From the NCBI RefSeq assembly GCF_006438925.1, contig NZ_RCZA01000002.1, positions 633,067 to 697,066 of the forward strand: a DNA stretch of 64,000 bases, read 5' to 3'. This DNA comes from Pseudomonas mandelii (GTDB taxonomy: Bacteria > Pseudomonadota > Gammaproteobacteria > Pseudomonadales > Pseudomonadaceae). This document shows, piece after piece, positions 18,526 through 29,892 of the stretch. The notes beneath the pieces are model-generated. The model made no database searches. It worked only from the letters and a program-made list of their open reading frames with translations, and was not told the origin of the DNA. Numbering within the stretch: the first letter of the stretch is position 1; each line of letters begins with the position of its first letter. A program made the translations under genes and the position numbers.

Positions 18526-19496
18526 TGAACCAGCTCCCTCCTGCGATTTTCCTGATGGGGCCGACCGCCGCCGGCAAGACCGACCTGGCCATCGAACTCA
18601 CCAAAGTCTTGCCTTGCGAGCTGATCAGCGTCGATTCGGCGCTGGTCTACCGTGGCATGGACATCGGCACCGCCAAGCCTTCAAAAGAGCTTCTGGCTGA
18701 ATTTCCACACCGTTTGATCGATATTCTTGATCCGGCAGAGAGCTATTCGGCCGCTGATTTCCGTCGTGATGCCCTCGAAGCCATGGCCGAGATCACCGCG
18801 CGGGGCAAAATTCCGCTGCTGGTGGGCGGCACAATGCTCTATTACAAGGCTTTGGTTGAAGGTCTGGCAGACATGCCGGCGGCCGATCCGGACGTCCGCG
18901 CGCAGATCGAAGAAGAAGCTGCACGCCTTGGCTGGCAAGCCCTGCACGATCAACTGGCAGTCATCGATCCGGAATCCGCAGCCCGCATTCATCCAAACGA
19001 TCCACAGCGACTCAGTCGAGCGCTGGAAGTTTATCGCGTCAGTGGTCAGAGCATGACTGCACTAAGGTTGCAACAATCTGCGCAAAGTACTGAAGCAGCC
19101 GCCTCGGGACTGCAACAATTGCCCTATACTGTCGCGAACTTGGCCATTGCTCCGGCAAATCGCCAGGTATTGCACGAGCGAATTAAACAAAGATTCACGA
19201 ATATGTTGGAACAGGGATTCATTGACGAGGTCGTAGCCCTGCGTAAGCGAAGTGACCTGCATACCGGGTTGCCGTCTATACGTGCAGTAGGCTACCGACA
19301 AGTCTGGGACTACCTGGATGGCAAGCTGACGCAAGCCGAGATGCAGGAGCGTGGAATCATTGCCACGCGCCAATTGGCGAAGCGCCAGTTCACCTGGCTG
19401 CGCAGTTGGGCTGATTTACACTGGTTGGACAGCCTCGATTGCGACAATCTGCCGCGCGCCTTGAAATACCTTGGGACCATCTCCATATTGAGCTGA
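18525..19496 (+). CDS. miaA: tRNA dimethylallyltransferase
   Basis: 323 residues. P-loop [14 protein letters not shown] sits at the N-terminus, followed by [29 protein letters not shown], then [12 protein letters not shown], and [13 protein letters not shown] near the C-terminus are MiaA hallmarks. It adds the isopentenyl group to A37 of UNN-decoding tRNAs. The start is the ATG of TGATG shared with the mutL stop. A longer frame from 18450 is antisense-free but lies inside mutL. miaA precedes hfq as in most gammaproteobacteria. Confidence 0.96.
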   Translation: MNQLPPAIFLMGPTAAGKTDLAIELTKVLPCELISVDSALVYRGMDIGTAKPSKELLAEFPHRLIDILDPAESYSAADFRRDALEAMAEITARGKIPLLVGGTMLYYKALVEGLADMPAADPDVRAQIEEEAARLGWQALHDQLAVIDPESAARIHPNDPQRLSRALEVYRVSGQSMTALRLQQSAQSTEAAASGLQQLPYTVANLAIAPANRQVLHERIKQRFTNMLEQGFIDEVVALRKRSDLHTGLPSIRAVGYRQVWDYLDGKLTQAEMQERGIIATRQLAKRQFTWLRSWADLHWLDSLDCDNLPRALKYLGTISILS

Positions 19497-19590
19497 GTCC
19501 TTGCAATTGCCGTCTATCCTTGGGGGTGTGACGGCCACAAGCCATCTGTTTACCTATTTTTTATATTGAATCCTTAAAGGAGTGCGGCAC

Positions 19591-19851
19591 ATGTCAAAAG
19601 GGCATTCGCTACAAGACCCTTACTTGAATACTTTACGTAAAGAGAAAGTTGGGGTGTCCATCTACCTGGTGAACGGGATCAAACTGCAAGGCACGATCGA
19701 GTCTTTCGACCAGTTCGTTATCCTGCTGAAAAACACCGTCAGCCAGATGGTTTACAAACACGCTATCTCTACAGTGGTGCCGGTTCGTCCAATTCGTCTG
19801 CCTAGCGCAACCGAATCCGAAGCAGGTGACGCTGAGCCAGGTAACGCCTGA
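19591..19851 (+). CDS. hfq: RNA chaperone Hfq
   Basis: 86 residues. The Sm1 and Sm2 motifs are complete: [21 protein letters not shown], with the proximal-face residues, and [11 protein letters not shown] with the YKH signature. The C-terminal tail is short and acidic, as in Pseudomonas. Hfq forms a hexamer that pairs sRNAs with mRNAs and works with Crc in catabolite repression in this genus. ATG 19591 follows AAAGGAG; an upstream in-frame start at 19582 has no spacing for it. A 94-bp gap after miaA could hold a promoter. hflX follows after 12 bases. Confidence 0.98.
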   Translation: MSKGHSLQDPYLNTLRKEKVGVSIYLVNGIKLQGTIESFDQFVILLKNTVSQMVYKHAISTVVPVRPIRLPSATESEAGDAEPGNA

Positions 19852-19863
19852 TAGGAGTCTCCT

Positions 19864-21165
19864 TTGTTCTTTGAGCGCCACGGTGGTGGTGAGCGAGTGA
19901 TCCTCGTTCACTTGGATGGACAGGACCCTGAGGCGCGCGAAGATCCGCAGGAGTTTCAGGAATTGGCTAATTCGGCCGGCGCCGAGACCGTTGCGTTTTT
20001 TAACGTGCCGCGTCATCGGCCAACCGCCAAATTCCTGATTGGCAGCGGCAAGGTCGAGGAGTTGCGCGACCTGGTCCATGCCGAAAATGCAGATCTGGTC
20101 ATCTTCAATCACATCCTCACGCCCAGTCAGGAACGTAACCTCGAACGTGTTTTCGAGTGTCGCGTGATCGACCGTACCGGTCTGATTCTCGATATTTTCG
20201 CCCAACGCGCCCGTACCCATGAAGGCAAGCTCCAGGTAGAACTGGCCCAGCTTGACCACATGAGCACCCGGCTGGTTCGTGGCTGGACCCACCTTGAGCG
20301 TCAGGGTGGCGGTATCGGTATGCGTGGCCCGGGTGAAACCCAGCTGGAAACCGACCGCCGTTTGCTGCGGGTACGCCTGCGACAGATCAAGGGCCGACTG
20401 GAAAAAGTGCGCAGTCAGCGCGAGCAGTCGCGACGCGGCCGTTCGCGTGCGGATATCCCTACCGTGTCCCTTGTGGGCTATACAAACGCCGGCAAATCCA
20501 CGCTCTTCAATAACGTGACGAAATCCGACGTGTACGCGGCTGACCAGTTGTTTGCCACGCTGGACCCGACCTTGCGCCGTTTGGAACTCGACGACCTGGG
20601 GCCGATTGTCCTGGCCGATACGGTGGGTTTCATACGCCACTTGCCCCACAAACTGGTCGAGGCATTTCGGTCTACGCTCGAAGAGTCGAGCAACTCAGAC
20701 CTGCTGTTGCACGTGATTGATGCGGCCGAACCGGATCGCATGTTGCAGATCGAGCAGGTGATGGTGGTGCTGGGCGAGATCGGTGCCCAGGACTTGCCGA
20801 TCCTCGAGGTCTATAACAAACTCGATTTGCTTGAAGGCGTTGAGCCACAAATCCAGCGCGACGAAAACGGCAAGCCCCAGCGGGTCTGGCTGTCGGCGCG
20901 TGATGGCAGTGGTCTGGAATTGCTTGAGCAAGCCATTGCCGAGTTGCTGGGCGGTGATTTGTTTGTTGGCACCTTGCGCTTGCCGCAACGTTTTGCTCGA
21001 CTGCGTGCGCAGTTTTTCGAACTCGGTGCGGTGCAGAAAGAAGAACATGACGAAGAAGGCATCAGCCTGCTGGCCGTTCGCTTGCCGCGGGTCGAGTTGA
21101 ATCGACTGGTGAGCCGCGAAGGTCTGCAGCCGATGGAATTCATCGAGCAACACACTTTGCAATAA
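19864..21165 (+). CDS. hflX: ribosome-associated GTPase HflX
   Basis: 433 residues. The N-terminal domain ends in a glycine-rich linker (GGGIGMRGPGETQLETDRR). The GTPase core has VGYTNAGKSTLFN (G1), ADTVGFIRHLP (G3) and VYNKLDLLEG (G4). HflX splits stalled 70S ribosomes under stress. It starts at TTG 19864 after TAGGAG, 12 bases past hfq. No in-frame ATG near the start fits the conserved FFERHGGGERV opening. Confidence 0.95.
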   Translation: MFFERHGGGERVILVHLDGQDPEAREDPQEFQELANSAGAETVAFFNVPRHRPTAKFLIGSGKVEELRDLVHAENADLVIFNHILTPSQERNLERVFECRVIDRTGLILDIFAQRARTHEGKLQVELAQLDHMSTRLVRGWTHLERQGGGIGMRGPGETQLETDRRLLRVRLRQIKGRLEKVRSQREQSRRGRSRADIPTVSLVGYTNAGKSTLFNNVTKSDVYAADQLFATLDPTLRRLELDDLGPIVLADTVGFIRHLPHKLVEAFRSTLEESSNSDLLLHVIDAAEPDRMLQIEQVMVVLGEIGAQDLPILEVYNKLDLLEGVEPQIQRDENGKPQRVWLSARDGSGLELLEQAIAELLGGDLFVGTLRLPQRFARLRAQFFELGAVQKEEHDEEGISLLAVRLPRVELNRLVSREGLQPMEFIEQHTLQ

Positions 21166-21261
21166 AAGCCTGGAAAAGCGGTTGTGCCGCGGTGACAGGC
21201 ATTCTGTAGCATTGGTCGGCGCGCCGTGGGTGCGTCTTTGCTTTATCAGATGGAGAGCGCT

Positions 21262-22431
21262 ATGGCTTGGAATGAGCCGGGTGGCAACTCGAATAATCAG
21301 GATCCTTGGGGTGGCAAACGCCGCAATAACGGCGACCGCAAGGGACCACCGGATCTCGACGAGGCCTTCCGAAAGCTGCAGGAAAGCCTGAACGGGTTGT
21401 TCGGTGGTGGTAAGAAACGCGGTGATGACGGTGGCGGTTCGGGCAGGAGTGGCGGCTTCGGCGGTCTGCTCGGCATCGGCCTGGTCGTGTTGGCGGCCGT
21501 GTGGCTGTACAGCGCGGTCTATGTAGTCGACGAGCAGGAGCAAGCAGTGGTGCTGCGCTTCGGCAAGTACTACGAAACCGTTGGCCCGGGCCTGAACATC
21601 TATTTCCCGCCGATCGATCGCAAGTACCTGGAAAACGTCACGCGTGAGCGTGCCTATACCAAGCAGGGTCAAATGCTGACTGAAGACGAGAACATCGTCG
21701 AAGTGCCTCTGACCGTGCAGTACAAGATCAGCAACCTGCAGGACTTCGTGCTGAGCGTTGATCAGCCGGAAATCAGCCTGCAGCACGCGACCGAAAGTGC
21801 CTTGCGCCACGTGGTGGGTTCCACTGCTATGGACCAGGTGCTGACCGAAGGTCGTGAATTGATGGCCAGCGAAATCAAGGAGCGTCTGCAACGCTTCATG
21901 GATACTTATCGCACCGGTATCACCGTCACTCAGGTCAACGTACAGAGCGCAGCCGCACCGCGTGAAGTGCAGGAAGCCTTCGATGACGTGATCCGCGCCC
22001 GTGAAGACGAGCAGCGTTCGCGTAACCAGGCTGAAACCTACGCCAACGGCGTCGTGCCGGAAGCCCGTGGTCAGGCCCAGCGCATCATCGAAGATGCCAA
22101 TGGTTACCGTGACGAAACCGTCTCGCGCGCCAAGGGTGAAGCTGATCGCTTCACCAAGCTGGTGAGCGAGTATCGCAAGGCACCTGAAGTGACCCGTCAG
22201 CGTCTGTACCTGGACACCATGCAGGAAGTCTTCAGCAATACCAGCAAGGTTCTCGTGACCGGCAACAAGAATGGCCAGAGCAATCTGCTGTACTTGCCGC
22301 TGGACAAGATGGTCGAAGGCGGTCGCAACACCAGCACTCCGGTGACCGGCGCGGCAGCCACCAGCAATGAAGCGAATGTGCGTGCAGCCGATCTGCAGCA
22401 ACAGCAAGCACGTACCAGGGAGAGTCGCTGA
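21262..22431 (+). CDS. hflK: FtsH modulator HflK
   Basis: 389 residues. The N-terminal 65 residues are hydrophilic and Gly/Asn-rich. One membrane segment follows (about 70-90, GLLGIGLVVLAAVWLYSAVY), then the SPFH/band-7 domain and a long helical region. It forms the HflKC cage around the FtsH protease. ATG 21262 follows TGGAG. The longer frame from 21226 adds 12 residues with no ribosome binding site. TGATG overlap with hflC. Confidence 0.96.
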   Translation: MAWNEPGGNSNNQDPWGGKRRNNGDRKGPPDLDEAFRKLQESLNGLFGGGKKRGDDGGGSGRSGGFGGLLGIGLVVLAAVWLYSAVYVVDEQEQAVVLRFGKYYETVGPGLNIYFPPIDRKYLENVTRERAYTKQGQMLTEDENIVEVPLTVQYKISNLQDFVLSVDQPEISLQHATESALRHVVGSTAMDQVLTEGRELMASEIKERLQRFMDTYRTGITVTQVNVQSAAAPREVQEAFDDVIRAREDEQRSRNQAETYANGVVPEARGQAQRIIEDANGYRDETVSRAKGEADRFTKLVSEYRKAPEVTRQRLYLDTMQEVFSNTSKVLVTGNKNGQSNLLYLPLDKMVEGGRNTSTPVTGAAATSNEANVRAADLQQQQARTRESR

Positions 22432-23300
22432 TGAGCAATAAATCGCTGATCGCCCTTATTGTCGGCGTCGTCGTGGCGATCGCTGCCTGGAACTGCTTCT
22501 ACATCGTGGCTCAGACCGAGCGTGCGGTGCTGCTGCAGTTCGGTCGTGTGGTCCAGACTGATGTTCAGCCGGGCCTGCATGTGAAAGTGCCTTACGTTAA
22601 CCAGGTGCGCAAATTCGACGCACGCCTGATGACGCTGGATGCACCGACGCAACGCTTCCTGACGCTGGAAAAGAAAGCCGTCATGGTCGATGCCTACGCC
22701 AAGTGGCGCGTGAAAGATGCCGAGCGCTTCTACACCGCGACTTCCGGCCTCAAGCAGATTGCTGACGAGCGTCTTTCCCGTCGTCTGGAGTCGGGCCTGC
22801 GTGACCAGTTCGGTAAGCGCACGCTGCATGAAGTGGTTTCCGGTGAGCGCGATGCGCTGATGACCGATATCACGGCTTCGCTGAACAAGATGGCGGAAAA
22901 AGAGCTGGGCATCGAAGTTGTCGATGTTCGGGTCAAGGCCATCGATCTGCCGAAAGAAGTGAACCGCAGCGTGTTCGAGCGCATGAGTTCCGAGCGTGAG
23001 CGTGAAGCTCGCGAGCACCGCGCCAAGGGTAACGAACTGTCAGAAGGCATTCGTGCCGACGCTGATCGTCAACGCCGCGTGTTGCTGGCTGAAGCCTATC
23101 GTGAATCTGAAGAGGTTCGTGGTGATGGTGATGCCCAGGCGGCTGCGATCTACTCCAAGGCCTACGGCCAGGATCAGGAGTTCTACGGTTTCTACCGTAG
23201 CCTGCGTGCCTACCGTGAAAGCTTCGCGAACAAATCCGACGTCATGGTCCTGGACCCAAGCAGCGACTTCTTCCGTTACCTGGAAAAAGCCAAGCCTTGA
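22431..23300 (+). CDS. hflC: FtsH modulator HflC
   Basis: 289 residues. It has an N-terminal membrane anchor (LIALIVGVVVAIAAWNCFYIV) followed by the SPFH domain (AVLLQFGRVVQTDVQPGLHVK) and the helical ERxxEAREHRAKG region. It is the partner of HflK and shares a TGATG junction with it. It is the last gene before two stem-loops, so the hfq-hflXKC unit probably ends here. Confidence 0.96.
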   Translation: MSNKSLIALIVGVVVAIAAWNCFYIVAQTERAVLLQFGRVVQTDVQPGLHVKVPYVNQVRKFDARLMTLDAPTQRFLTLEKKAVMVDAYAKWRVKDAERFYTATSGLKQIADERLSRRLESGLRDQFGKRTLHEVVSGERDALMTDITASLNKMAEKELGIEVVDVRVKAIDLPKEVNRSVFERMSSEREREAREHRAKGNELSEGIRADADRQRRVLLAEAYRESEEVRGDGDAQAAAIYSKAYGQDQEFYGFYRSLRAYRESFANKSDVMVLDPSSDFFRYLEKAKP

Positions 23301-23321
23301 TACGACGTTGACCTGAATCAT

Positions 23322-23353
23322 CCCCCGCCTGGCGGCTAACGCCTCGGGCGGGG
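23322..23353 (+). terminator. GC-rich stem-loop after hflC
   Basis: CCCCGCC at the 5' side pairs with GGGCGGGG, with an inner GGCG/CGCC pairing. It has no T run. This is the first of two hairpins in the 315-bp hflC-hisZ gap. Confidence 0.5.
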
Positions 23354-23386
23354 TGATCCTTTGGGAAAACGTGTGTATGATGCGGC

Positions 23387-23410
23387 AGCCGGGAAATTCC
23401 CGGCTTTTTT
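23387..23410 (+). terminator. Rho-independent terminator before hisZ
   Basis: AGCCGGGAAATTCCCGGCT forms a compact stem followed by six T residues. The remaining 200 bp to hisZ show no gene of 60 or more codons. A hisZ promoter must lie there but was not resolved. Confidence 0.88.
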
Positions 23411-23615
23411 GCGTCTGCACGTTTGATTGCTGTTTTTATGCAGGCGTCCGAGTTGAATGACTCGACAGGTTTTTCGAGGAAAGTGGTTGGCGAAGCCGAT
23501 TTCAGGCTTTTCGCCTCGTTGTTCATGCGCGTGGTTTGCGCATGAGCCAATCATTTTCTGCTTCACTCAAGGCTCGCCCAAAGGCTTGCCGCCCGGATCA
23601 TAGGGGAATGGCGTA

Positions 23616-24803
23616 ATGGCAACGGTAGACCGCTGGCTGCTGCCAGATGGCATCGAAGAAGTACTGCCACCAGAAGCGGCGCGCATTGAAGTCGCGCGTC
23701 GTCAGGTGTTGGATCTGTTCCAGAGCTGGGGTTACGAGTTTGTCGTGACTCCCCATATCGAGTACCTGGAATCCCTGCTGACCGGCGCGGGCCAGGACCT
23801 TGATCTGCGTACCTTCAAGGTCATCGACCCGCAATCGGGCCGGCAGATGGGTTTCCGTGCCGACATCACGCCGCAAGTGGCGCGCATCGATGCGCACACC
23901 TTGCGTCGCGAAGGTCCGAGCCGTCTGTGCTATGCCGGTAGCGTGCTGCACGCTCAACCGCGCGCCTTGTCGTCCTCGCGCAGCCCGATCCAGCTGGGTG
24001 CCGAGCTATACGGCGATGCCAGCCCGAGCAGCGACGTGGAAGTCATCAGCCTGATGTTGGCTATGCTGCAACTGGCCGATGTGCCGGATGTGCACATGGA
24101 TCTCGGTCATGTGGGTATCTACCGCGGCCTGGCTCGCGCCGCCGGTTTGTCCGGTGAAGTCGAGCAACAGTTGTTCGACGCATTGCAACGTAAAGCTATC
24201 GACGAGGTCATTACCTTGACCGAAGGCCTGCCTGCCGATCTGTCGGGCATGTTGCGGGCGCTGGTTGACCTGTGTGGCGGCCGTGAAGTATTGAGCGCTG
24301 CCCGCGAGCGTCTGGCGGATGCGCCGGCGCCGGTGCTGGCAGCTCTGGGCGACTTGCTGGCGATTGCCGAGCGTCTGTCCGCGCGTTTCCCTGAGTTGCC
24401 GTTGTATTTCGACCTGGGCGAGTTGCGCGGCTACCACTACCACACCGGTGTGGTGTTCGCGGTGTTCGTACCGGGTGTTGGCCAGTCCATTGCTCAGGGC
24501 GGTCGTTACGACGACATCGGTGCCGACTTCGGTCGGGCTCGTCCGGCAACCGGCTTCTCTACCGATTTGAAAACCCTGGTGACCCTGGGGCGTGCTGAGA
24601 TCGAGTTACCGTCTGGCGGTATCTGGATGCCTGACAGTACGGATGCGGCACTCTGGCAGCAGGTTTGCCAGTTGCGCAGTGAGGGTCAGCGTGTCGTTCA
24701 GGCGTTGCCTGGGCAACCTTTGGCCGCCGCCCGTGAAGCGGACTGCGACCGGCAATTGATTCAGCAGAACGGGCTTTGGCAAGTATCGCCACTGGCTTCT
24801 TGA
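23616..24803 (+). CDS. hisZ: ATP phosphoribosyltransferase regulatory subunit HisZ
   Basis: 395 residues, related to the catalytic domain of class II histidyl-tRNA synthetase but lacking the anticodon-binding domain. [15 protein letters not shown] corresponds to motif 2, and [21 protein letters not shown] to the motif 3 region. HisZ has no aminoacylation role; it is the regulatory partner of the short form of HisG in histidine synthesis. The purA ATG lies 54 bp downstream, and the pairing hisZ-purA is common in Pseudomonas. Confidence 0.93.
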   Translation: MATVDRWLLPDGIEEVLPPEAARIEVARRQVLDLFQSWGYEFVVTPHIEYLESLLTGAGQDLDLRTFKVIDPQSGRQMGFRADITPQVARIDAHTLRREGPSRLCYAGSVLHAQPRALSSSRSPIQLGAELYGDASPSSDVEVISLMLAMLQLADVPDVHMDLGHVGIYRGLARAAGLSGEVEQQLFDALQRKAIDEVITLTEGLPADLSGMLRALVDLCGGREVLSAARERLADAPAPVLAALGDLLAIAERLSARFPELPLYFDLGELRGYHYHTGVVFAVFVPGVGQSIAQGGRYDDIGADFGRARPATGFSTDLKTLVTLGRAEIELPSGGIWMPDSTDAALWQQVCQLRSEGQRVVQALPGQPLAAAREADCDRQLIQQNGLWQVSPLAS

Positions 24804-26150
<1,347 letters not shown>

Positions 26151-26169
26151 TAAGTCGTTGATGTAAAAC

Positions 26170-26197
26170 ACAAAGGCCCCTTAATTGGGGCCTTTGT
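26170..26197 (+). terminator. terminator after purA
   Basis: ACAAAGGCCCC-6-GGGGCCTTTGT is a perfect 11-bp stem with T-rich flanks. It is symmetrical, but the next gene is on the same strand. Confidence 0.88.
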
Positions 26198-26299
26198 CGT
26201 TTCTGCCTGTCGGGCGGCACGACCTTTGCTGTGATGTTGATTAAAAGCATCGCTTCCAGTGCGCCATCAATTTAATGGCGCCAAGCAGAGGGATTTTAA

Positions 26300-28234
26300 G
26301 TGTCAGCCATTCTCTCACTGTTACAAAGCCGTCTATTGCGGCCTGTATTCGTTACCCTCGGTATCGCCCTTTTGGTGCAAGTGTTGGTAGCCGTCGCCCT
26401 GACCCGGAGCACAGTGACCGCACTGGAAGCCGATCTGGGTGTGCGCCTGGGTGCCGACAGTCAAAAACTCTCCGGGGAACTTGAGCAGGCAGGGCGTGAA
26501 GTCACGTCGAGCCTCGACAGCCTCTCTACCAGCACGCGTCAGCGTCTTACGGCAGGTTTGTCCTCGCGATTGAAGGACGAGCAGGCACAACTGCGTGGGA
26601 CATTGGAAAAAGACCTGAAGGACTCTGCCAATGATATGGCGCAGCTTCTGGCTTCAGTCGCACCTCGCGCCATGTGGGACAGCGACGTTCCAACCCTGTC
26701 CGAATTCGCCCGCCGGGCCCAGCGCAATCCAAACGTGCTGTTCGTGATCTACGACGACGCTACCGGCCAGCACCTGACGCGCTATCTGAACCGCGAGAAC
26801 CCGATCAACAAAGCGCTGCTGGAAAAAGGCCAGGGCGAGCGCGCATTGGACAAAGTGCTGGATGCGGCGAAGAACGATCCATCGGTCTACTACCTTGAAG
26901 CCTCAATCAGCCCCAATGGCGTGGAAATCGGCAAGGTCTTGATGGGCGTCTCCACTGCTTCCGTGGAAGTCGATCTGGCAGCCCTCGACAAGCGTTTCTC
27001 GGCGCTGATCGCCAGCAGTGATCAACTGGTCGGCGACAGCCTCAAAGGCGCGGCGGCTGATAGTGCGGCAGCGATGGGCGCACGCCTGACGTCGGCGCAG
27101 TCCACGGCTTCAGAGATGCAGGCCAACACCACCAGCACCGTGCAGGAAGCGGCGGGCACCTTGCGCTGGCGCATCGGCATGGGTCTGGCGGTGGTGGGCT
27201 TCGGCGTGTTGCTGTTGTTGGCAGTGGTGCTGGGGCGTCGGGTGGTCAATCGCTTGAAAATGCTCATCGCTGCCATGGACGATCTGGCTGCGGGTGAGGG
27301 CGACCTGACCAAGCGCGTGCAGATCAACAGCAAGGACGAAATCGGCGACATGGCCTCGGCGGTCAATCGCTTTGTGGATAAGTTGCAGCCGATCGTGCGC
27401 GAAGCGGGCGATGTCGCCCAGCGTACCGGTGTGGAAATCGGCGCCATGACCTTGCGCAATGCCGGAGCCGATAAAGCGGCGGGCATGCAACGCGATGAAG
27501 TGGCCGAGAGCCTGCGTGCGTTGTCACAAATGGCTGACGAAGCCCAGTCTGAAAGTCATGCCATGCAGGCGGCCTTGCAGCAAGTGGTGGATATTCGTTC
27601 GGCCACGGATGAAAACACGCGCACGTCGGCGAAAGTCAGCAGCCTGATCGAGGCGTTGGCCGGGCAGGTCGACACCGGTGCGAAAGTCATCGAGCGGCTG
27701 GCGCAGCAGAGTGAGCAGATTGAAGTGGTGTTGACGGTGATTCACGGGATCGCCGAGCAAACCAACCTGCTGGCGCTGAACGCGGCCATCGAAGCGGCGC
27801 GTGCGGGCGAGACCGGTCGCGGGTTTGCCGTGGTCGCTGACGAGGTGCGGGCGCTGGCGAGCAAGACGCAGAGCTCCACTGGCGACATTCAGGCGCACAT
27901 CGTTGCCTTGCAACAAGGTGCGCGTGAGGCGGTGGCAGCGATCGGTCAGGCTGGGCGTCAGGCCAGCGAAGGTTTGCTGGTGTTGCGCGACAGTGCGCGG
28001 TTGCAGCAATCGGTGCAGGCGTCGGTCGAGCAAGTGCATGCGGCAATAGGTCTGGCAACCCAGGCAGCAGCGCATCAGGCGCAAGGCGCGCACGCGGTGC
28101 GCGGTCGAGTTGAAACCATTCATGCACAGGCTGAGAAAGCGGCTCAAGCGGTGGTGGAAACCACGGCCAGCGGCAAGGTGCTGGATGGATTGGCGGCGCA
28201 GTTGAAGGCCAGCCTGGGGCAGTTCAGGGCGTAA
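26300..28234 (+). CDS. methyl-accepting chemotaxis protein
   Basis: 644 residues, GTG start. A membrane segment at about 14-36 is followed by a helical periplasmic region of roughly 250 residues rich in Ser/Leu/Asp, of unknown ligand specificity. A second membrane segment lies at about 288-310 and a HAMP domain at about 312-365. The cytoplasmic signalling domain has a canonical hairpin tip ([20 protein letters not shown], near residue 480-500) and [17 protein letters not shown]. There is no C-terminal CheR-docking pentapeptide (it ends GQFRA). It is monocistronic, between the purA terminator and a REP doublet. Confidence 0.9.
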   Translation: MSAILSLLQSRLLRPVFVTLGIALLVQVLVAVALTRSTVTALEADLGVRLGADSQKLSGELEQAGREVTSSLDSLSTSTRQRLTAGLSSRLKDEQAQLRGTLEKDLKDSANDMAQLLASVAPRAMWDSDVPTLSEFARRAQRNPNVLFVIYDDATGQHLTRYLNRENPINKALLEKGQGERALDKVLDAAKNDPSVYYLEASISPNGVEIGKVLMGVSTASVEVDLAALDKRFSALIASSDQLVGDSLKGAAADSAAAMGARLTSAQSTASEMQANTTSTVQEAAGTLRWRIGMGLAVVGFGVLLLLAVVLGRRVVNRLKMLIAAMDDLAAGEGDLTKRVQINSKDEIGDMASAVNRFVDKLQPIVREAGDVAQRTGVEIGAMTLRNAGADKAAGMQRDEVAESLRALSQMADEAQSESHAMQAALQQVVDIRSATDENTRTSAKVSSLIEALAGQVDTGAKVIERLAQQSEQIEVVLTVIHGIAEQTNLLALNAAIEAARAGETGRGFAVVADEVRALASKTQSSTGDIQAHIVALQQGAREAVAAIGQAGRQASEGLLVLRDSARLQQSVQASVEQVHAAIGLATQAAAHQAQGAHAVRGRVETIHAQAEKAAQAVVETTASGKVLDGLAAQLKASLGQFRA

Positions 28235-28254
28235 TAGTTTGTCAGGGCTGGCCC

Positions 28255-28320
28255 CTTCGCGAGCAGGCTCGCTCCCACAGAGGAATGCATTTCAATGTGG
28301 GAGCGAGCCTGCTCGCGAAG
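28255..28320. repeat. REP doublet, family B, short spacer
   Basis: CTTCGCGAGCAGGCTCGCTC at the left faces its inverted copy on the right, with only about 15 bp between arms. The arm order is opposite to most family B copies here. It lies between the convergent chemoreceptor and ABC permease genes. Confidence 0.9.
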
Positions 28321-28326
28321 GCAATA

Positions 28327-29892
28327 TCAGCGGCTCAGATACATCCGAGTTGTAAGCAAGTAAACCGGCAACCCCGACACTAATATCAACAACGCCGCAT
28401 AAGGCGCCGCCGCCGCAAACTCCACATTCGCGGTATGCGCCCACACCTCCGTCGCCAGCGTATTGAGCCCGGTTGGACTCAGCAGCAGCGTCGCCGTCAG
28501 CTCCTTCATCGCATCCAGAAACACCAGCGCAAACGCTGCGCCCAGCGCCGGGAAAATGATCGGCAACGTCACCCGACAAAACGCACTGAAAGACGATGCG
28601 CCCAGTGTGCGTGCAGCCTCTTCCAGTTGCGGCGCAGCCTTGTTCAGCGCCGTACGAATCGGCGCCTGCGCAAGCGGCAGAAACAGCAATGCATAAGCGA
28701 TCAGCAACAATGCCGAAGTCTGGTACAGCGCAGGCACGTAGTGCAGGGCGAAATACACCAGCGTCAGCGCTATCACCAGTCCTGGCAGCGCATGCAGCAG
28801 ATACGGCAAGCGTTCGGCCCAGATCGCCAATTGGCCTTTGTAGCGCACCACCAGCAATCCCACCGGCACTGCCAGCACCAGGCACAGCGCGGCGCCGCCC
28901 AGTGACAGCGCCAGGGAGGAGAGCAGCGCCTCGCTAATCGCCGCCACCGGGAATGCTGCCGACGAACCCACTGCCAGCCAGTACGCCAGCATCCCGAGCG
29001 GAATACCGCTGCCGATGATCGCCAGCGCCAGGCAATAAAGTTGTCCGGCAGCAGCCCAAGGCCCCAGCCGAACCTGTTCCGCATGCCGGGCCGCGCCCTG
29101 GCCGGTGCGCACGTGTCGGCCCTTGCCGCGTATGCGCAGTTCCAGCCAAAGCAGCATCAGACACAGCGCTAGCAACACGGCGGAAAGCATCGCAGCATTC
29201 GCGTTACTGAATTCCAGTTCGAACTGTTGATAAATCGCGGTGGTGAACGTCTGCAAGCCGATGATCGACAGCGCACCGAATTCCACCAGCATGTGCAGCG
29301 CGATCAGCAGCGAACCGGCGAGCAGTGACGGCCAGAGCAGCGGCAGAGTGATTCTGAAAAACACGCCCCATCGATTCTGCCCCAGTGTGCGGGCGGACTC
29401 TTCGAGGGAGGGATCGAGATTGCGCAGGGTCGCCGCGACCGGCAGAAAGATCAGCGGATACTTGGACAGGGTCATCACCAGGATCGCCCCGCCCAAGCCT
29501 TCGAAATGAGCGCTCAGCGAGACCCAGGTGAAGCTGCTGACAAATGCCGGCACCGCGAACGGTAAACACAGGATAACGCCCCACAAACGTCGCCCCGGCA
29601 GATTACTGCGTTCAAGCAGCCAGGCCAGCGAGAGGCCGATCACGCCACAGGCGAGCGTCACACCGACCATCAGCGCCAATGTGTTGCGCAGCAGGCCAAA
29701 CACATAGGGTCGCCACAACAAATGCAGCGCCTCAGCCCAGCCGGCCTGCCAAGTCTTGAGCCCTACATACGCCAGCGGCAACAGGCTGAGCACCACCAGC
29801 AGCAAAACCGGTAGCAGCAGCCAGATCGATGGCCGCTTGCGCCGTGGCACATAACCCCCGTGCACGGCGGGGGCGGATAACGATGCGCTCAT
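28327..29892 (-). CDS. iron(III)-type ABC transporter permease (fused double domain)
   Basis: 521 residues with about 12 membrane segments. Two binding-protein-dependent permease modules each carry an EAA loop: EESARTLGQNRWGVFFRITLP near 165 and EEAARTLGASSFSAFCRVTLP near 430. The fused layout is typical of FbpB/HitB/SfuB iron permeases. It is coupled to the binding-protein gene by a TGATG overlap. No ATP-binding subunit lies next to it, so a distant ATPase must energise it if it is active. The metal specificity is inferred from the partner. Confidence 0.88.
   Translation of the reverse strand: MSASLSAPAVHGGYVPRRKRPSIWLLLPVLLLVVLSLLPLAYVGLKTWQAGWAEALHLLWRPYVFGLLRNTLALMVGVTLACGVIGLSLAWLLERSNLPGRRLWGVILCLPFAVPAFVSSFTWVSLSAHFEGLGGAILVMTLSKYPLIFLPVAATLRNLDPSLEESARTLGQNRWGVFFRITLPLLWPSLLAGSLLIALHMLVEFGALSIIGLQTFTTAIYQQFELEFSNANAAMLSAVLLALCLMLLWLELRIRGKGRHVRTGQGAARHAEQVRLGPWAAAGQLYCLALAIIGSGIPLGMLAYWLAVGSSAAFPVAAISEALLSSLALSLGGAALCLVLAVPVGLLVVRYKGQLAIWAERLPYLLHALPGLVIALTLVYFALHYVPALYQTSALLLIAYALLFLPLAQAPIRTALNKAAPQLEEAARTLGASSFSAFCRVTLPIIFPALGAAFALVFLDAMKELTATLLLSPTGLNTLATEVWAHTANVEFAAAAPYAALLILVSGLPVYLLTTRMYLSR

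Noticed and set aside
20695..22407. 570-codon reverse-strand frame across hflX and hflK
   Set aside because: It crosses two well-supported genes and the gap between them, with no motif or ribosome binding site.
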